Positions 10,868 through 20,150 of a DNA stretch of 64,000 bases are shown in pieces. A model generated the notes under the pieces. The model made no database searches and was not told where the DNA came from. It saw only the letters and a program-made list of their open reading frames with translations. Location: NCBI GenBank assembly GCA_023228045.1, contig JALOBY010000002.1, forward strand, positions 33,522-97,521, in the 5' to 3' direction. Source of the DNA: Endomicrobiales bacterium (GTDB lineage Bacteria; Elusimicrobiota; Endomicrobiia; Endomicrobiales; JALOBY01). Both the position numbers and the translations under genes were made by a program. Within the stretch, counting starts at the first letter, position 1; every line of letters begins with the position of its first letter.

Positions 10868-10906
10868 TTGTAAACCAAACAAAAAGATATATAATTGGCA
10901 AATTAA
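10868..10906 (+). promoter_or_regulatory. Promoter of the SprA-like gene, apparently leaderless
   Basis: TTGTAA (10868-10873) and a consensus TATAAT (10890-10895) are 16 bases apart. A start of transcription about 7 bases after the -10 would fall at about 10902, only five bases before ATG 10907. No Shine-Dalgarno sequence precedes this ATG, so the mRNA may be leaderless. The 68-bp gap is shared with the divergent lpt permease gene. Confidence 0.5.
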
Positions 10907-13900
10907 ATGAAAAAATTATTCTTTATTGCTCTTATCGCAGGTATATCGTTGGGGTTATTTATCCAACCCCTTTCAAGCAAGTATTTTGGCACAAAAAAAA
11001 TCTATTCAATTTTAGGGCCTGACAAAGATGCACTAATAGAGTCTGCAACCAGCCAGAAAAAAGAAATAGTAGTCAGCCAAGAAAAATATATACTTGATAT
11101 CCCTACTACTACAACCGCTGGAACCGCTGGCAAAGAACTTGCGACTTTTGTAGAAAATAGCAACTTTTTTAAATACTCTCCAAATCGCTGGCGCAAACTA
11201 ATGCAACAACTTAATAACCCTGCACAAAGTATAAAAGAAACAACCCTTATTTCTTCAGGCACAAAAAAACTACCTCCACCTATACCGCCAGGCCTTACCG
11301 TAGAACTGCCATACGAATCACAACTTTCAATATCCGGCAGAAAAACTATTGGCGTTACATTCAGCTCTACAATGTATGACAAACCCGATTCTCAAAAAAG
11401 AATAAACTCGTCGTCACTTGCCATGAAACAAGAGCTACAGGTGCGCATAAACGGTAAAGTTGGAAGAAAAGTGAATGTTAATGTTGACTTCGACGATACT
11501 ACTGCCGATAAAAGAGATATATCTGTTGTTTACAAAGGCGACCCTGACGAGGTAATTCAGGAGGCTGCATTTGGTGATATATCAATGACATTACCTGCGA
11601 CAGAATTTGTTGGATATTCAAAACAACTCTTTGGAATAAAAGTTGATGCCAAACCAACAAAAAATCTGCGCACAATAGGTTTTTTTAGCAGAACAAAAGG
11701 GCTCTCAGAAGTAAAGCGATTTACTGGTAATACAACGCTTAACCGTCGTTTAATTGCCGACAACTCATACATTAGTTACAAATATTACAACTTAGTATTA
11801 AACGGTTCGTATAAAATTAAAAGCGGCACTGCTAAAATTTATAAAGATGATAGAAATATTGTAAACAACAATGTAACAACATCAACCAATACTACTGTAG
11901 ACATAATTCCGCTTACAGGAGGCACAACCAACTACACTGGCGATTTTGACCTTCTTGTGCCTGGCCAAGACTATACAATAGATTATGACAGAGGAATAAT
12001 TGCTTTTAGAAATCGACTTGAGGCAAACTGGGTTATCGCGGTTGATTATCAAAAAGATGACAACACATGGCTTAGCGCGGACACAGGCCAATGGAAAGTA
12101 ATAAAAGATGGCAACAACAATGTTAATTATACGCGCGAGCTTAAAACATTTTACAGCTTAGGCAACTTAAAAATAATAAGAGACAATGGGCGTGGAAACT
12201 TTATTTTACAAGTGCAAGACCTAAATAACACTCAAGTTACAACAATTGATAATGGCTCAACACAAAAGACCGTACCCTATTACCCGCAAAATATAACTGT
12301 TGACTTTGACAACGGTATTTTTAACTTTGAACCACCGACTGGCAAACCATTTCATGACGACCTCTACACATCAAACACACATAAATACAATATATTAACA
12401 GAGTATAGTTACCGCAACAAAATACTTACGCTAAGGCCTGGCATAGTACCACAAAGCGAGCATGTAACTTTAAATGGCAAAACACTACAGAAGGATTCCG
12501 ATTATTACTTAGATTATGACGCAGGAATTATTACTTTTTACAATGAGGACAATATAAAAGAAGACTCTGTAATTGAAATCTCATACGACTATGCGCCTTT
12601 TGGAAATGCTGGAGGAGATACACTTATCGGACTTCGTTCTGAACTTTCATTAACCAAAAATATTTCTGTTGGCTCAAGTTTCATTTATGATTTCGCCGCT
12701 CAAAGCGCGGTTGTCCCTGATATTAGAACAACTCCATCTAGTTTACAGGTTTTAGAAGGTGATGCAAAAATTTCTGATATAGATATACCGGGCATAGGTG
12801 TAAAAGTATCTATAGCCGGCGAGTATGCCAGCAGTGAAAGAAACCCCAATGTAATGAACAAAGCAATTTTAGAATCTATGGAAGGGGTAAAAACAGAAGA
12901 CAGTGCATCATTAAACTATCAAAACTGGCAACTTGCGAGCAACCCATCTGGTCAAAAATACTTCTCAAATGCAATAACAGTTTCAAATGAAGACATATCA
13001 AAAACAGAAATAAATCCAAATCTTGTACTAAAAACCGACGAAAAACAATCTGTACTTGATCTTAATTACAACCTTACAAACTCAAACGAAACATCAATAG
13101 TTCAAGTGCTTTCCAAGGTTGGCAATGACTACTCAAAAAAACAATTTTTGGAGTTCTGGCTCCAAGGCGACGGGAAAGGAGCTCAGTTTTTAGTTGGCTA
13201 TGGTTCATTTAATGAAGATGTTGATGGAAGTGGTGTTTTGAAAACAGAAGATCTTAATCACGATGGAACACTTAACTTTGGGGAAGATATTGGCTGGAAT
13301 TTCATAAACCCAGATAATACTTCAACACCTATAGGAAGAAATAACAGCTTACTTGATACGGAAGACCTTAATGGCGATGGGATATTAAACAACTTCGACA
13401 CAGTTGTCAATCAATTTGGAGCCGCGCAAAATAATTACTCAAAAACACTTATAGATGTGGACGGAAATACATATAACACGGTTACATGGACGGGGTGGAA
13501 ACACTTTATTATTCCTCTCAATATAACCGCTACTCAGCTGACCGATTGGCAAGTTATAAAGCAAGTGCGTATAACTTTGCGCTCATCAGGAAATAATGAG
13601 TCCGGCACTCTAAAGCTTGCAAAATTATCAGTGTCCGGAAACCGTTGGGAACAAGGGACCAACTCGTCGGTTATTGGAGCAACACTTACAATTTCTGCAA
13701 AAAACACGAATGACGATATTGATTACAAAAATAACTCGCTACTCACAAATCCCGACTATTTAAATCTATACGACATAGCAAACCAAGACTTAACAAACTA
13801 CACAGAGCAAGCACTCGCTTTAAATTACTCTATTAGTACATCTTCAAATGTTGATCTTTCTGCACGCTTGCCTTATTCAACGGCTTATGACCTTTCAAAT

Positions 13901-16201
13901 TACCATAATTTAAAACTATTTGTTTACGCAAAAACGGTTAATCTTGGTGATGTATTTTACATTCAAGCAGGCAATGACACAAATTATCTTGAATACACAA
14001 TACCTATAACATGGACTGGTTGGAAACTGTTAAACATTGAACAAATTGATACAAACGGCGACACAAAACCAGATCTCTGGCAAACCACATACCCTGCATC
14101 AAGTATAACCGTTGTTGGTTTACCATCTTTGCAAAATATAACCCAAATTAAACTTGGTATTAGAACAACTGCTGGAACCAAAAGTGGAGAAATATGGGTT
14201 GACGAAATACATATGACAGAGGCTTGGTTAAAAGAGGGCTATGCCTGGCGTACAAATGCCGATTTTCTTGTACCTGAGTGGGCAACCTTTGGCGGTAAGA
14301 GAAAACAAGTAACCAAAAACTTTGAAAGCTTTTCTGCTGGCATTTACAACCGCGACTTAACAGAAGATAGCGCCTATTTTAACCTAATGAAAGTTCCGTT
14401 AATGCCCATAAGTATGCCAATAAATACAGCATTAAGCAGAAGCGTAATCCTTACACCATCTGTAATTGAAAATCAATCAGACCTTGTATCAATTTTAAAC
14501 GAAGGAAAGATTCTTTCATACTCTGGTTCTGGCGGAACATCTTTTTCACTTGGTACAAACTTACCGAGTTTTTCCGGAAACTACACAAGAGCTATTAATG
14601 ACTCGTCACAGTTAAATAGAATTCAAGATGATGAAACCCTAACTGGCAATGCAAGTTATTCTTTACCAGTACGGTTTATTGTCTTACCCACTGGAATTTC
14701 TGCAAACTACAGCATAACAAATTCATTTTTACGCCCTTGGCAAGAAATTAAGGGCAGCACAGATACAGCATTTTTAGGATTAGATGCATTTAAAGAATAC
14801 CTTAAACTCACCAATTACAACTCTCTTGACATAACAGAAACATGGAGCGGAAAAACACCTTTCCAGTTTTTCAATGGCTTTAATTTTACGCCAAACTATA
14901 CGCTTACAAAAGTAAAAGAAAAAAACCACTTGATCAATTGGGAGTTTAACAAATCGGCTAACCAAACAGTTGGCGCAACATCTAACTTAAGCTTTGCCAG
15001 CTGGTTTTGCCCAAGTTTAACCTACTCTATAAGCACAAATGAAAACTACAACATTGCATACAACACCACAACTGCCCCAGCAGTTTACCCCGGCAATGTA
15101 AAACTTATAGAAAGAGCAAGCAATGCTGAAGTTGCGTTAAATTTTAATATGCGCGAAGTTACTAATTTTAAATTCACCAGATCACTTGGGTTTTACTCAA
15201 ACTACAAAATTCAAGACAACGATTCTTACAATAATGTTCCTGCTACATACACTGCAATTGGCTTTGATAATCTCTGGGTGCGCAACAGCCCACTTGAACT
15301 TGACACAACAAATTACGCATATCTTAAAAGCGAACTTCACAGAGATGATGTTAGATTAAACTGTGCTTATAATCCATTTGAGGCCTTAAATTTTAGCGGC
15401 AGGCTATCACCACTCAATCTGCTTTCAACTAACTTTACCTATACAGGAACCAGAGAACAAAGTTGGGTTACAGGAACTCTTAAGGAAGTGGTTACACGTG
15501 TTTGGCCAGACCTTACAATAACAATGAAAAATTGGGAAAAATTCTTTTTTATTGAGCGCTGGGTTAGCGACTCGCAATGGAATATAAACTTTAGAGACAA
15601 ATATACTGAAACAATAGATGTATCAAACAATACAGATAAAATACTCGGAACTAACTTTGCCTTTTACTTAGTAAAAAAAATAGACCTAAACATCGGGGCA
15701 AATGTTATAGATGATAAAGATTTTGACTTTATTAACAATGTTATAACAAGGAAAGCCCAAAACATTACATGGTCAACACAAAGTGGCTACACCTACAAAC
15801 AATGGCGCTTTGGACTGCGTTATGAAAATGGACAAAGCTGGCAACGCGATGGTACAGAAAAGCTTACACAACAACTACTTACAAATATCTATACAGCCCA
15901 GACAAATTTAGACATTTCGTTTCCAAATGGGTTACCAATTCCATTTACAAAAAAAACCCTTCCTCTTACAAACAGAATGATTCTTAGCTCAACATTTAAA
16001 TACACAACAACAAACTCAAGTTTAAATGTTGAAATAGACAACAAAAATATTTACAGTTTAAACCTAAGCGCCGATTATGAAATATCGCAAAACTTCCGCA
16101 CTACCATCGGCGTTGGGTACAGCAAAACAGAAAACCGAGTTGTCCCAGATGACAACTACCAAACAATTGAGGCGTCTGGCCGCTTAACAATACAATTCTA
16201 A
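10907..16201 (+). CDS. SprA-like giant outer-membrane protein (type IX secretion translocon homologue)
   Basis: 1764 residues; SprA of Flavobacterium is about 2400, so this is a shorter form. An N-terminal hydrophobic segment (KKLFFIALIAGISLGLFI) is a signal peptide or anchor. Around residues 130-245 it carries the SprA/Sov N-terminal pattern: a ISGRKTIGVTF strand, QVRINGKVGRKVNVNVDFDD, then VVYKGDPDEVIQEAAFGDIS and LPATEFVGYSKQLFGIK. Later repeats of LVPGQDYTIDYDRGIIAF type and two DxNxDG-like loops (DLNHDGTLNF, DLNGDGILNN; near residues 785 and 825) suggest calcium binding. The second half is long beta-strand sequence ending in an aromatic residue (RLTIQF), as expected of a barrel. In T9SS, SprA is the large outer-membrane pore that works with PorV. 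Other T9SS parts (PorK/L/M/N) are not in this window. Confidence 0.8.
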   Translation: MKKLFFIALIAGISLGLFIQPLSSKYFGTKKIYSILGPDKDALIESATSQKKEIVVSQEKYILDIPTTTTAGTAGKELATFVENSNFFKYSPNRWRKLMQQLNNPAQSIKETTLISSGTKKLPPPIPPGLTVELPYESQLSISGRKTIGVTFSSTMYDKPDSQKRINSSSLAMKQELQVRINGKVGRKVNVNVDFDDTTADKRDISVVYKGDPDEVIQEAAFGDISMTLPATEFVGYSKQLFGIKVDAKPTKNLRTIGFFSRTKGLSEVKRFTGNTTLNRRLIADNSYISYKYYNLVLNGSYKIKSGTAKIYKDDRNIVNNNVTTSTNTTVDIIPLTGGTTNYTGDFDLLVPGQDYTIDYDRGIIAFRNRLEANWVIAVDYQKDDNTWLSADTGQWKVIKDGNNNVNYTRELKTFYSLGNLKIIRDNGRGNFILQVQDLNNTQVTTIDNGSTQKTVPYYPQNITVDFDNGIFNFEPPTGKPFHDDLYTSNTHKYNILTEYSYRNKILTLRPGIVPQSEHVTLNGKTLQKDSDYYLDYDAGIITFYNEDNIKEDSVIEISYDYAPFGNAGGDTLIGLRSELSLTKNISVGSSFIYDFAAQSAVVPDIRTTPSSLQVLEGDAKISDIDIPGIGVKVSIAGEYASSERNPNVMNKAILESMEGVKTEDSASLNYQNWQLASNPSGQKYFSNAITVSNEDISKTEINPNLVLKTDEKQSVLDLNYNLTNSNETSIVQVLSKVGNDYSKKQFLEFWLQGDGKGAQFLVGYGSFNEDVDGSGVLKTEDLNHDGTLNFGEDIGWNFINPDNTSTPIGRNNSLLDTEDLNGDGILNNFDTVVNQFGAAQNNYSKTLIDVDGNTYNTVTWTGWKHFIIPLNITATQLTDWQVIKQVRITLRSSGNNESGTLKLAKLSVSGNRWEQGTNSSVIGATLTISAKNTNDDIDYKNNSLLTNPDYLNLYDIANQDLTNYTEQALALNYSISTSSNVDLSARLPYSTAYDLSNYHNLKLFVYAKTVNLGDVFYIQAGNDTNYLEYTIPITWTGWKLLNIEQIDTNGDTKPDLWQTTYPASSITVVGLPSLQNITQIKLGIRTTAGTKSGEIWVDEIHMTEAWLKEGYAWRTNADFLVPEWATFGGKRKQVTKNFESFSAGIYNRDLTEDSAYFNLMKVPLMPISMPINTALSRSVILTPSVIENQSDLVSILNEGKILSYSGSGGTSFSLGTNLPSFSGNYTRAINDSSQLNRIQDDETLTGNASYSLPVRFIVLPTGISANYSITNSFLRPWQEIKGSTDTAFLGLDAFKEYLKLTNYNSLDITETWSGKTPFQFFNGFNFTPNYTLTKVKEKNHLINWEFNKSANQTVGATSNLSFASWFCPSLTYSISTNENYNIAYNTTTAPAVYPGNVKLIERASNAEVALNFNMREVTNFKFTRSLGFYSNYKIQDNDSYNNVPATYTAIGFDNLWVRNSPLELDTTNYAYLKSELHRDDVRLNCAYNPFEALNFSGRLSPLNLLSTNFTYTGTREQSWVTGTLKEVVTRVWPDLTITMKNWEKFFFIERWVSDSQWNINFRDKYTETIDVSNNTDKILGTNFAFYLVKKIDLNIGANVIDDKDFDFINNVITRKAQNITWSTQSGYTYKQWRFGLRYENGQSWQRDGTEKLTQQLLTNIYTAQTNLDISFPNGLPIPFTKKTLPLTNRMILSSTFKYTTTNSSLNVEIDNKNIYSLNLSADYEISQNFRTTIGVGYSKTENRVVPDDNYQTIEASGRLTIQF

Positions 16202-16208
16202 TTTAACA

Positions 16209-16967
16209 ATGAAAAACATTTCACTAAATAATATAAAAAATAAAATAATTAATTTTATAAAAAAGCTTTCCTGTGTTTTATTTCCAATAAGTTGCACCAT
16301 TTGCTCAAAAATACTGCCGAGCAATGATTACACACGACTATGCGATGAATGTGAAAAAACTATTAAAAAAAATTCAACGCTATTCTGCGTACTTTGCGCT
16401 CTTCCGTTAGAACACGGCGGTATGCATTGCCCAACATGCATTAAAATAAAAAACACACCTTATGAATTTATCCGTTCCGCCGGCATATATGAAGGACCCC
16501 TTAAAAAATTAATAATTGGTTTAAAGTATCAAACAAAACATTATTGCGCGCGAGCGCTTGCTAAACTTCTTGCCCAAACATATAGCCAATACTTCAATGA
16601 TAAATGCATAGACCTGCTTATACCAACACCAATGCACCCATTAAAAAAACTATTTCGCAGCTACAATCATTGTGAACTCCTAAGCAAAGAACTATCTAAA
16701 CTTATAAATATTAAAGTATGTAATAACACACTTGTAAAAATAAAACATACCCGCAGCCAGGCAAAGTTAAAAAGGGCACAACGTTTAAACAACCTCAAAA
16801 ATGCTTTTAAAATAAATAATTCTAAAACGATAGAGCAAAAAAACATACTACTTATTGACGATGTTTGTACAACTACCGCAACAATACACGAATGTGCCAT
16901 AATCTTAAAAAAAGCTGGAGCAGCAAAAGTTTATGTCATAACAGTGGCAAGAGATATTAAACACTAA
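16209..16967 (+). CDS. comF: ComF-family phosphoribosyltransferase-like protein
   Basis: 252 residues. The N-terminal part has two Cys pairs (CTICSK, CDEC) and another two (CVLC, CPTC), a zinc-ribbon typical of ComF/GntX. The C-terminal PRTase fold shows the PRPP-binding motif NILLIDDVCTTTATI around residue 215 and the upstream LLIPTPMHPLKKLFRSYNHCELL signature with R-x-x-N-x-x-x-x-L. ComF proteins act with DNA uptake or recombination systems, though in many bacteria their role is unproved. It starts 8 bp after the SprA-like gene with no clear SD and is probably co-transcribed; no functional link to secretion is implied. Confidence 0.85.
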   Translation: MKNISLNNIKNKIINFIKKLSCVLFPISCTICSKILPSNDYTRLCDECEKTIKKNSTLFCVLCALPLEHGGMHCPTCIKIKNTPYEFIRSAGIYEGPLKKLIIGLKYQTKHYCARALAKLLAQTYSQYFNDKCIDLLIPTPMHPLKKLFRSYNHCELLSKELSKLINIKVCNNTLVKIKHTRSQAKLKRAQRLNNLKNAFKINNSKTIEQKNILLIDDVCTTTATIHECAIILKKAGAAKVYVITVARDIKH

Positions 16968-17006
16968 TTAAGCCCCAAATATAAATCTCTTAAAAACATA
17001 CAAAAT

Positions 17007-17033
17007 TTGACACAGAAAAATCTTTTTTATAAC
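17007..17033 (+). promoter_or_regulatory. gapA promoter
   Basis: A perfect TTGACA (17007-17012) and TATAAC (17028-17033) flank a 15-base spacer, in the 129-bp gap before gapA. A small hairpin CCGCAATGGTGCGG (about 17050-17063) lies in the presumed leader, followed by the strong SD GGAGG at 17086-17090. Confidence 0.5.
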
Positions 17034-17096
17034 ATCTGCAACTAATAATACCGCAATGGTGCGGAACAAAAGAAATAAACTTCACGGAGGAAACAA

Positions 17097-18146
17097 ATGG
17101 CAGTTAAAGTTGGTATTAACGGTTTTGGCAGAATTGGAAGGCTTGTTGCAAGAGCACTTATAGAAAGAAATGATAAAGACATTGAACTTGTTGCAATTAA
17201 TGACCTCACGGACGCAAAATCAAACGCATTACTATTTAAATATGACTCAGTGCACGGTCAGCTTGCAGGCGAAGTAAAAGCAATTGGCGAAGAAGAAATT
17301 TCGGTTAACGGGAAAATAATAAAAGTTCTCAAAAAAAGAGATCCAGCCGAACTTCCTTGGAAAGACCTTGGCGTTGACATAGTTGTTGAATCAACAGGCC
17401 TTTTCACAATAAAAAAAGATGGTGTAAACAAAAAAGGTAAAGAAGTGCGTGGAGCAGAAAGCCACATCACAAAAGGCGGAGCAAAAAAAGTTATTATTTC
17501 AGCCCCGGCTCAAGGTGAAGATATAACAATCGTCCTAGGTGTAAACGAAGACAAATACGACCCAAAAAATCACCATGTTGTTTCAAATGCCTCGTGCACA
17601 ACAAACTGTCTTGGACCAGTTGCAAAAATTATAAATGACAGGTGGGGAATTGAAAAAGGTTTAATGACAACCATTCACGCCTACACAAACGACCAAAAAA
17701 TTCAAGATATGGCTCACTCAGACCCAAGAAGAGCGCGTGCCGCAGCGCTTTCAATGATACCAACATCCACTGGTGCTGCAAAAGCTATTAGCCTTGTAAT
17801 TCCTGAGCTTAAGGGAAAACTTGATGGTTTTGCAATAAGAGTTCCAATTCCAAATGTTTCAATAGTTGATCTTACTGCAAAACTTGCTAAAGGTGCAACA
17901 GCTGAAGAAGTAAATGCAGCTTTAAAAGAAGCCGCCGCTGGCAAAATGAAAGGGATACTCGGCTACAATGAAGATCCTCTCGTTTCAATTGATTACAACC
18001 ACTGCCCTCTTAGCTCAACAGTAGATGCAAAACTAACAAAAATGTTGGGTGATGACTTTATAAAGGTTATTGCTTGGTACGATAATGAGTGGGGTTATTC
18101 AAACAGAGTAGTTGACCTTATAAAATATATGATTGGCAAAATGTAA
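17097..18146 (+). CDS. gapA: Glyceraldehyde-3-phosphate dehydrogenase
   Basis: 349 residues, slightly longer than most class I enzymes because of an insert [18 protein letters not shown] before the KVIISAP block. NAD-binding [16 protein letters not shown] opens the protein; the active site is [12 protein letters not shown] (catalytic Cys about residue 164), with the partner His in the [10 protein letters not shown] segment. C-terminal [15 protein letters not shown] is the family end motif. It oxidises glyceraldehyde-3-phosphate to 1,3-bisphosphoglycerate with NAD and phosphate. pgk, the next glycolytic step, begins 22 bp downstream, so the two form an operon. Confidence 0.97.
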   Translation: MAVKVGINGFGRIGRLVARALIERNDKDIELVAINDLTDAKSNALLFKYDSVHGQLAGEVKAIGEEEISVNGKIIKVLKKRDPAELPWKDLGVDIVVESTGLFTIKKDGVNKKGKEVRGAESHITKGGAKKVIISAPAQGEDITIVLGVNEDKYDPKNHHVVSNASCTTNCLGPVAKIINDRWGIEKGLMTTIHAYTNDQKIQDMAHSDPRRARAAALSMIPTSTGAAKAISLVIPELKGKLDGFAIRVPIPNVSIVDLTAKLAKGATAEEVNAALKEAAAGKMKGILGYNEDPLVSIDYNHCPLSSTVDAKLTKMLGDDFIKVIAWYDNEWGYSNRVVDLIKYMIGKM

Positions 18147-18168
18147 AAAATTTTTTCCAGAAGGAAAA

Positions 18169-19383
18169 ATGAAAAAGACAATTAAAGACATTGATGTAAA
18201 GAATAAAAAGGTGTTGGTTCGTGTTGACTACAATGTTCCTCTTAACGATAAACTTGAAATAACAAGTGATAAGAGAATTGTTGCGACACTTCCAACCATT
18301 AAATACCTGCTTGAGCAAAATGCGGCAATAATTCTTATGTCGCACCTTGGAAGGCCAAAAGGTAAAACTGTAGCATCTATGAGTTTAAAACCTGCAGCCA
18401 TACGGCTTGGGAAACTACTCAGTAGAGAAGTTAAAATGGCTCCAGACTGCATAGGGCCTGAGGTTTCTAAATTAGCAAATGAACTTAAATCAGGGGAAAT
18501 TTTATTACTTGAAAATTTACGATTCCACTCCGAAGAAGAAGCTAACGATCCAAAGTTTGCCGCCGCACTCGGCGCGCTTGGGGAAGTTTTTGTGCAAGAC
18601 GCTTTTGGCACTGTGCACAGAGCCCATGCGTCAACTACCGGTATTGCGAATTTTGTTAAAACAACAGCTGCTGGCTTTCTTGTAGAAAAAGAACTTAAGT
18701 TTTTAGGTGAAGCTCTTGAAAACCCAAGACACCCATTTTTGGCAATTCTTGGCGGGGCAAAAGTATCCGACAAGATAGCCGTAATAGAAAATCTTCTTAC
18801 AAAAGTTGATGCCTTAATAATTGGCGGAGCCATGGCTTATACATTCTTAAAAGCCAATGGTGCAGATACAGGCAATTCATTAGTTGAAGCCGATAAAATT
18901 GAAACCGCAAAAGCACTTATCATCGCTGCCAAAAAGAGAAATATTAAATTACTATTGCCAATAGATAATATTGTTGCAGATAAAGTTGATTTTGCTACTA
19001 AAACCATTGCACACAGTTCCGTGCTTAAAGAAACAACTGATGCAAATGTCCCAAGCGGTTTAATGGGCTTAGATATTGGTCCAAAAACAATCGCACTGTT
19101 TGCGCCTGTTATAGTATCTGCAAAAACAATTGTTTGGAATGGTCCAATGGGTGTTTTTGAAATTGATGCTTTTTCAAGAGGAACAATTGAGGTTGCAAAA
19201 TACGTTGCTCAGGCAACTGATAATGGCGCAATATCAATTATAGGTGGTGGTGACTCAGCGTCTGCTGTTAAAAAAGCTGGTGTTGATAAACGAATCACTC
19301 ATATTTCAACTGGTGGCGGGGCTTCACTTGAGTTTCTTGAAGGTGTGCCTCTTCCTGGCGTTGCCGCACTTGCAGATAAATAA
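18169..19383 (+). CDS. pgk: Phosphoglycerate kinase
   Basis: 404 residues from ATG 18169, which follows GAAGGAAAA; an in-frame ATG 36 bp upstream overlaps the gapA tail and gives non-family residues. Seen: VLVRVDYNVPLND (substrate-binding signature), LMSHLGRPKG, LLENLRFHSEEE, AFGTVHRAHAST, LGGAKVSDKI and the C-terminal ATP site GGGDSASAVKKAGVDKRITHISTGGGASLEFLEG. It transfers phosphate from 1,3-bisphosphoglycerate to ADP. All key regions are present. Confidence 0.97.
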   Translation: MKKTIKDIDVKNKKVLVRVDYNVPLNDKLEITSDKRIVATLPTIKYLLEQNAAIILMSHLGRPKGKTVASMSLKPAAIRLGKLLSREVKMAPDCIGPEVSKLANELKSGEILLLENLRFHSEEEANDPKFAAALGALGEVFVQDAFGTVHRAHASTTGIANFVKTTAAGFLVEKELKFLGEALENPRHPFLAILGGAKVSDKIAVIENLLTKVDALIIGGAMAYTFLKANGADTGNSLVEADKIETAKALIIAAKKRNIKLLLPIDNIVADKVDFATKTIAHSSVLKETTDANVPSGLMGLDIGPKTIALFAPVIVSAKTIVWNGPMGVFEIDAFSRGTIEVAKYVAQATDNGAISIIGGGDSASAVKKAGVDKRITHISTGGGASLEFLEGVPLPGVAALADK

Positions 19384-19389
19384 TTATAT

Positions 19390-19427
19390 TTGCATTTGAA
19401 AAGGTAATCTGGTAAAATATAAAAATC
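19390..19427 (+). promoter_or_regulatory. secG promoter, apparently leaderless
   Basis: TTGCAT (19390-19395), a 17-base spacer and TAAAAT (19413-19418) with an upstream TG form a plausible promoter in the 44-bp gap after pgk. Transcription would begin near 19425, only about three bases before the secG ATG at 19428. There is no SD in this position. This repeats the arrangement seen before the SprA-like gene. Confidence 0.4.
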
Positions 19428-19790
19428 ATGTACTTCTTTTTACTTGTCGTTCATCTAACTGCCTGTATATCGTTAATTCTAATTGTTCTTTTACAATCTG
19501 GGAAGGGCGGTGGTTTATCTGGTCTTATGGGTGGCGGCGGCGGATCTGAGCAGATTTTTGGCGCTTCTACCGGTATGGCCTTTGTAAAAAAGGTAACTGT
19601 TGCAATGGCAATTACCTTTGTACTAACCTCTTTGCTTCTTACAATTGTAGTTTCAAGAAAAGGACTTTCAACTGTAACACGCCAGTACCAACCCACTGCA
19701 CCTATTAGTGCTCAGGCGCCTGCCCCACAGCCAAATACTGCGCCAGCAGCACCCAAGGAGCAACAGGTACCAGCGCAGAGCGGTAATTAA
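19428..19790 (+). CDS. secG: Preprotein translocase subunit SecG
   Basis: 120 residues. Two membrane helices (about 3-22 and 55-76) flank the conserved cytoplasmic loop LIVLLQSGKGGGLSGLMGGGG, the SecG hallmark, followed by IFGASTG. The last about 40 residues are a Pro/Ala/Gln-rich tail (APAPQPNTAPAAP), longer than in E. coli but common in other phyla. SecG aids the SecYE channel in protein export. The start is fixed by family alignment, since the protein begins directly with the first helix. Confidence 0.92.
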   Translation: MYFFLLVVHLTACISLILIVLLQSGKGGGLSGLMGGGGGSEQIFGASTGMAFVKKVTVAMAITFVLTSLLLTIVVSRKGLSTVTRQYQPTAPISAQAPAPQPNTAPAAPKEQQVPAQSGN

Positions 19791-19813
19791 TACACTTTGT
19801 TTTGGACATTTTT

Positions 19814-19895
19814 GCTGGGGTGGCGGAACTGGCATACGCGCACGTTTGAGGGGCGTGTCCTTAACAGGATGCGGGTTCAAGTCCCGCCCCCAGCA
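19814..19895 (+). tRNA. tRNA-Leu (GAG)
   Basis: Acceptor stem GCTGGGG pairs with CCCCAGC at 19888-19894, discriminator A. Anticodon stem CACGT/GCGTG encloses the loop TTGAGGG, giving anticodon GAG. A long variable arm (TCCTTAACAGGA region) marks it as class II, consistent with leucine. T arm GCGGG-TTCAAGT-CCCGC. CCA is not encoded. Confidence 0.95.
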
Positions 19896-19934
19896 TAAGA
19901 CTTTGAATTGGGTCATTATCAAAAGGAGAGAAAA

Positions 19935-20150
19935 ATGGGCGATGTTTTATTTAAAAGAACTGGCAGGCTTTTTGCGCGGCCATCTTTCATTGAAGGAGCG
20001 TCTAGAGTTCTAGATTTAGGTTCAACTTTAAATGAATATAATTCAAATTTAACCACTGAAGAGGCCGACTCAGCCGCTATTCAAAGTGATTGGTATGCGG
20101 TTGGTGACGACATCCTAAATGCTATGACTCAATATCAATACCATGGATAA
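19935..20150 (+). CDS. Small hypothetical protein upstream of a DUF2335 gene
   Basis: 71 residues from ATG 19935, which has AGGAGAG at 19924-19930. The sequence (MGDVLFKRTGRLFARPSFIEG start, acidic middle, ...DWYAVGDDILNAM...) has no membrane segment and no motif I recognise. It overlaps the DUF2335 gene by 8 bp, so the two are translated together. The pair sits between tRNA-Leu and tRNA-Gly, a common landing place for small inserts. Function unknown. Confidence 0.6.
   Translation: MGDVLFKRTGRLFARPSFIEGASRVLDLGSTLNEYNSNLTTEEADSAAIQSDWYAVGDDILNAMTQYQYHG

Noticed and set aside
18228..18833. 201-residue minus-strand frame inside pgk
   Set aside because: Antisense shadow of a well-conserved gene.
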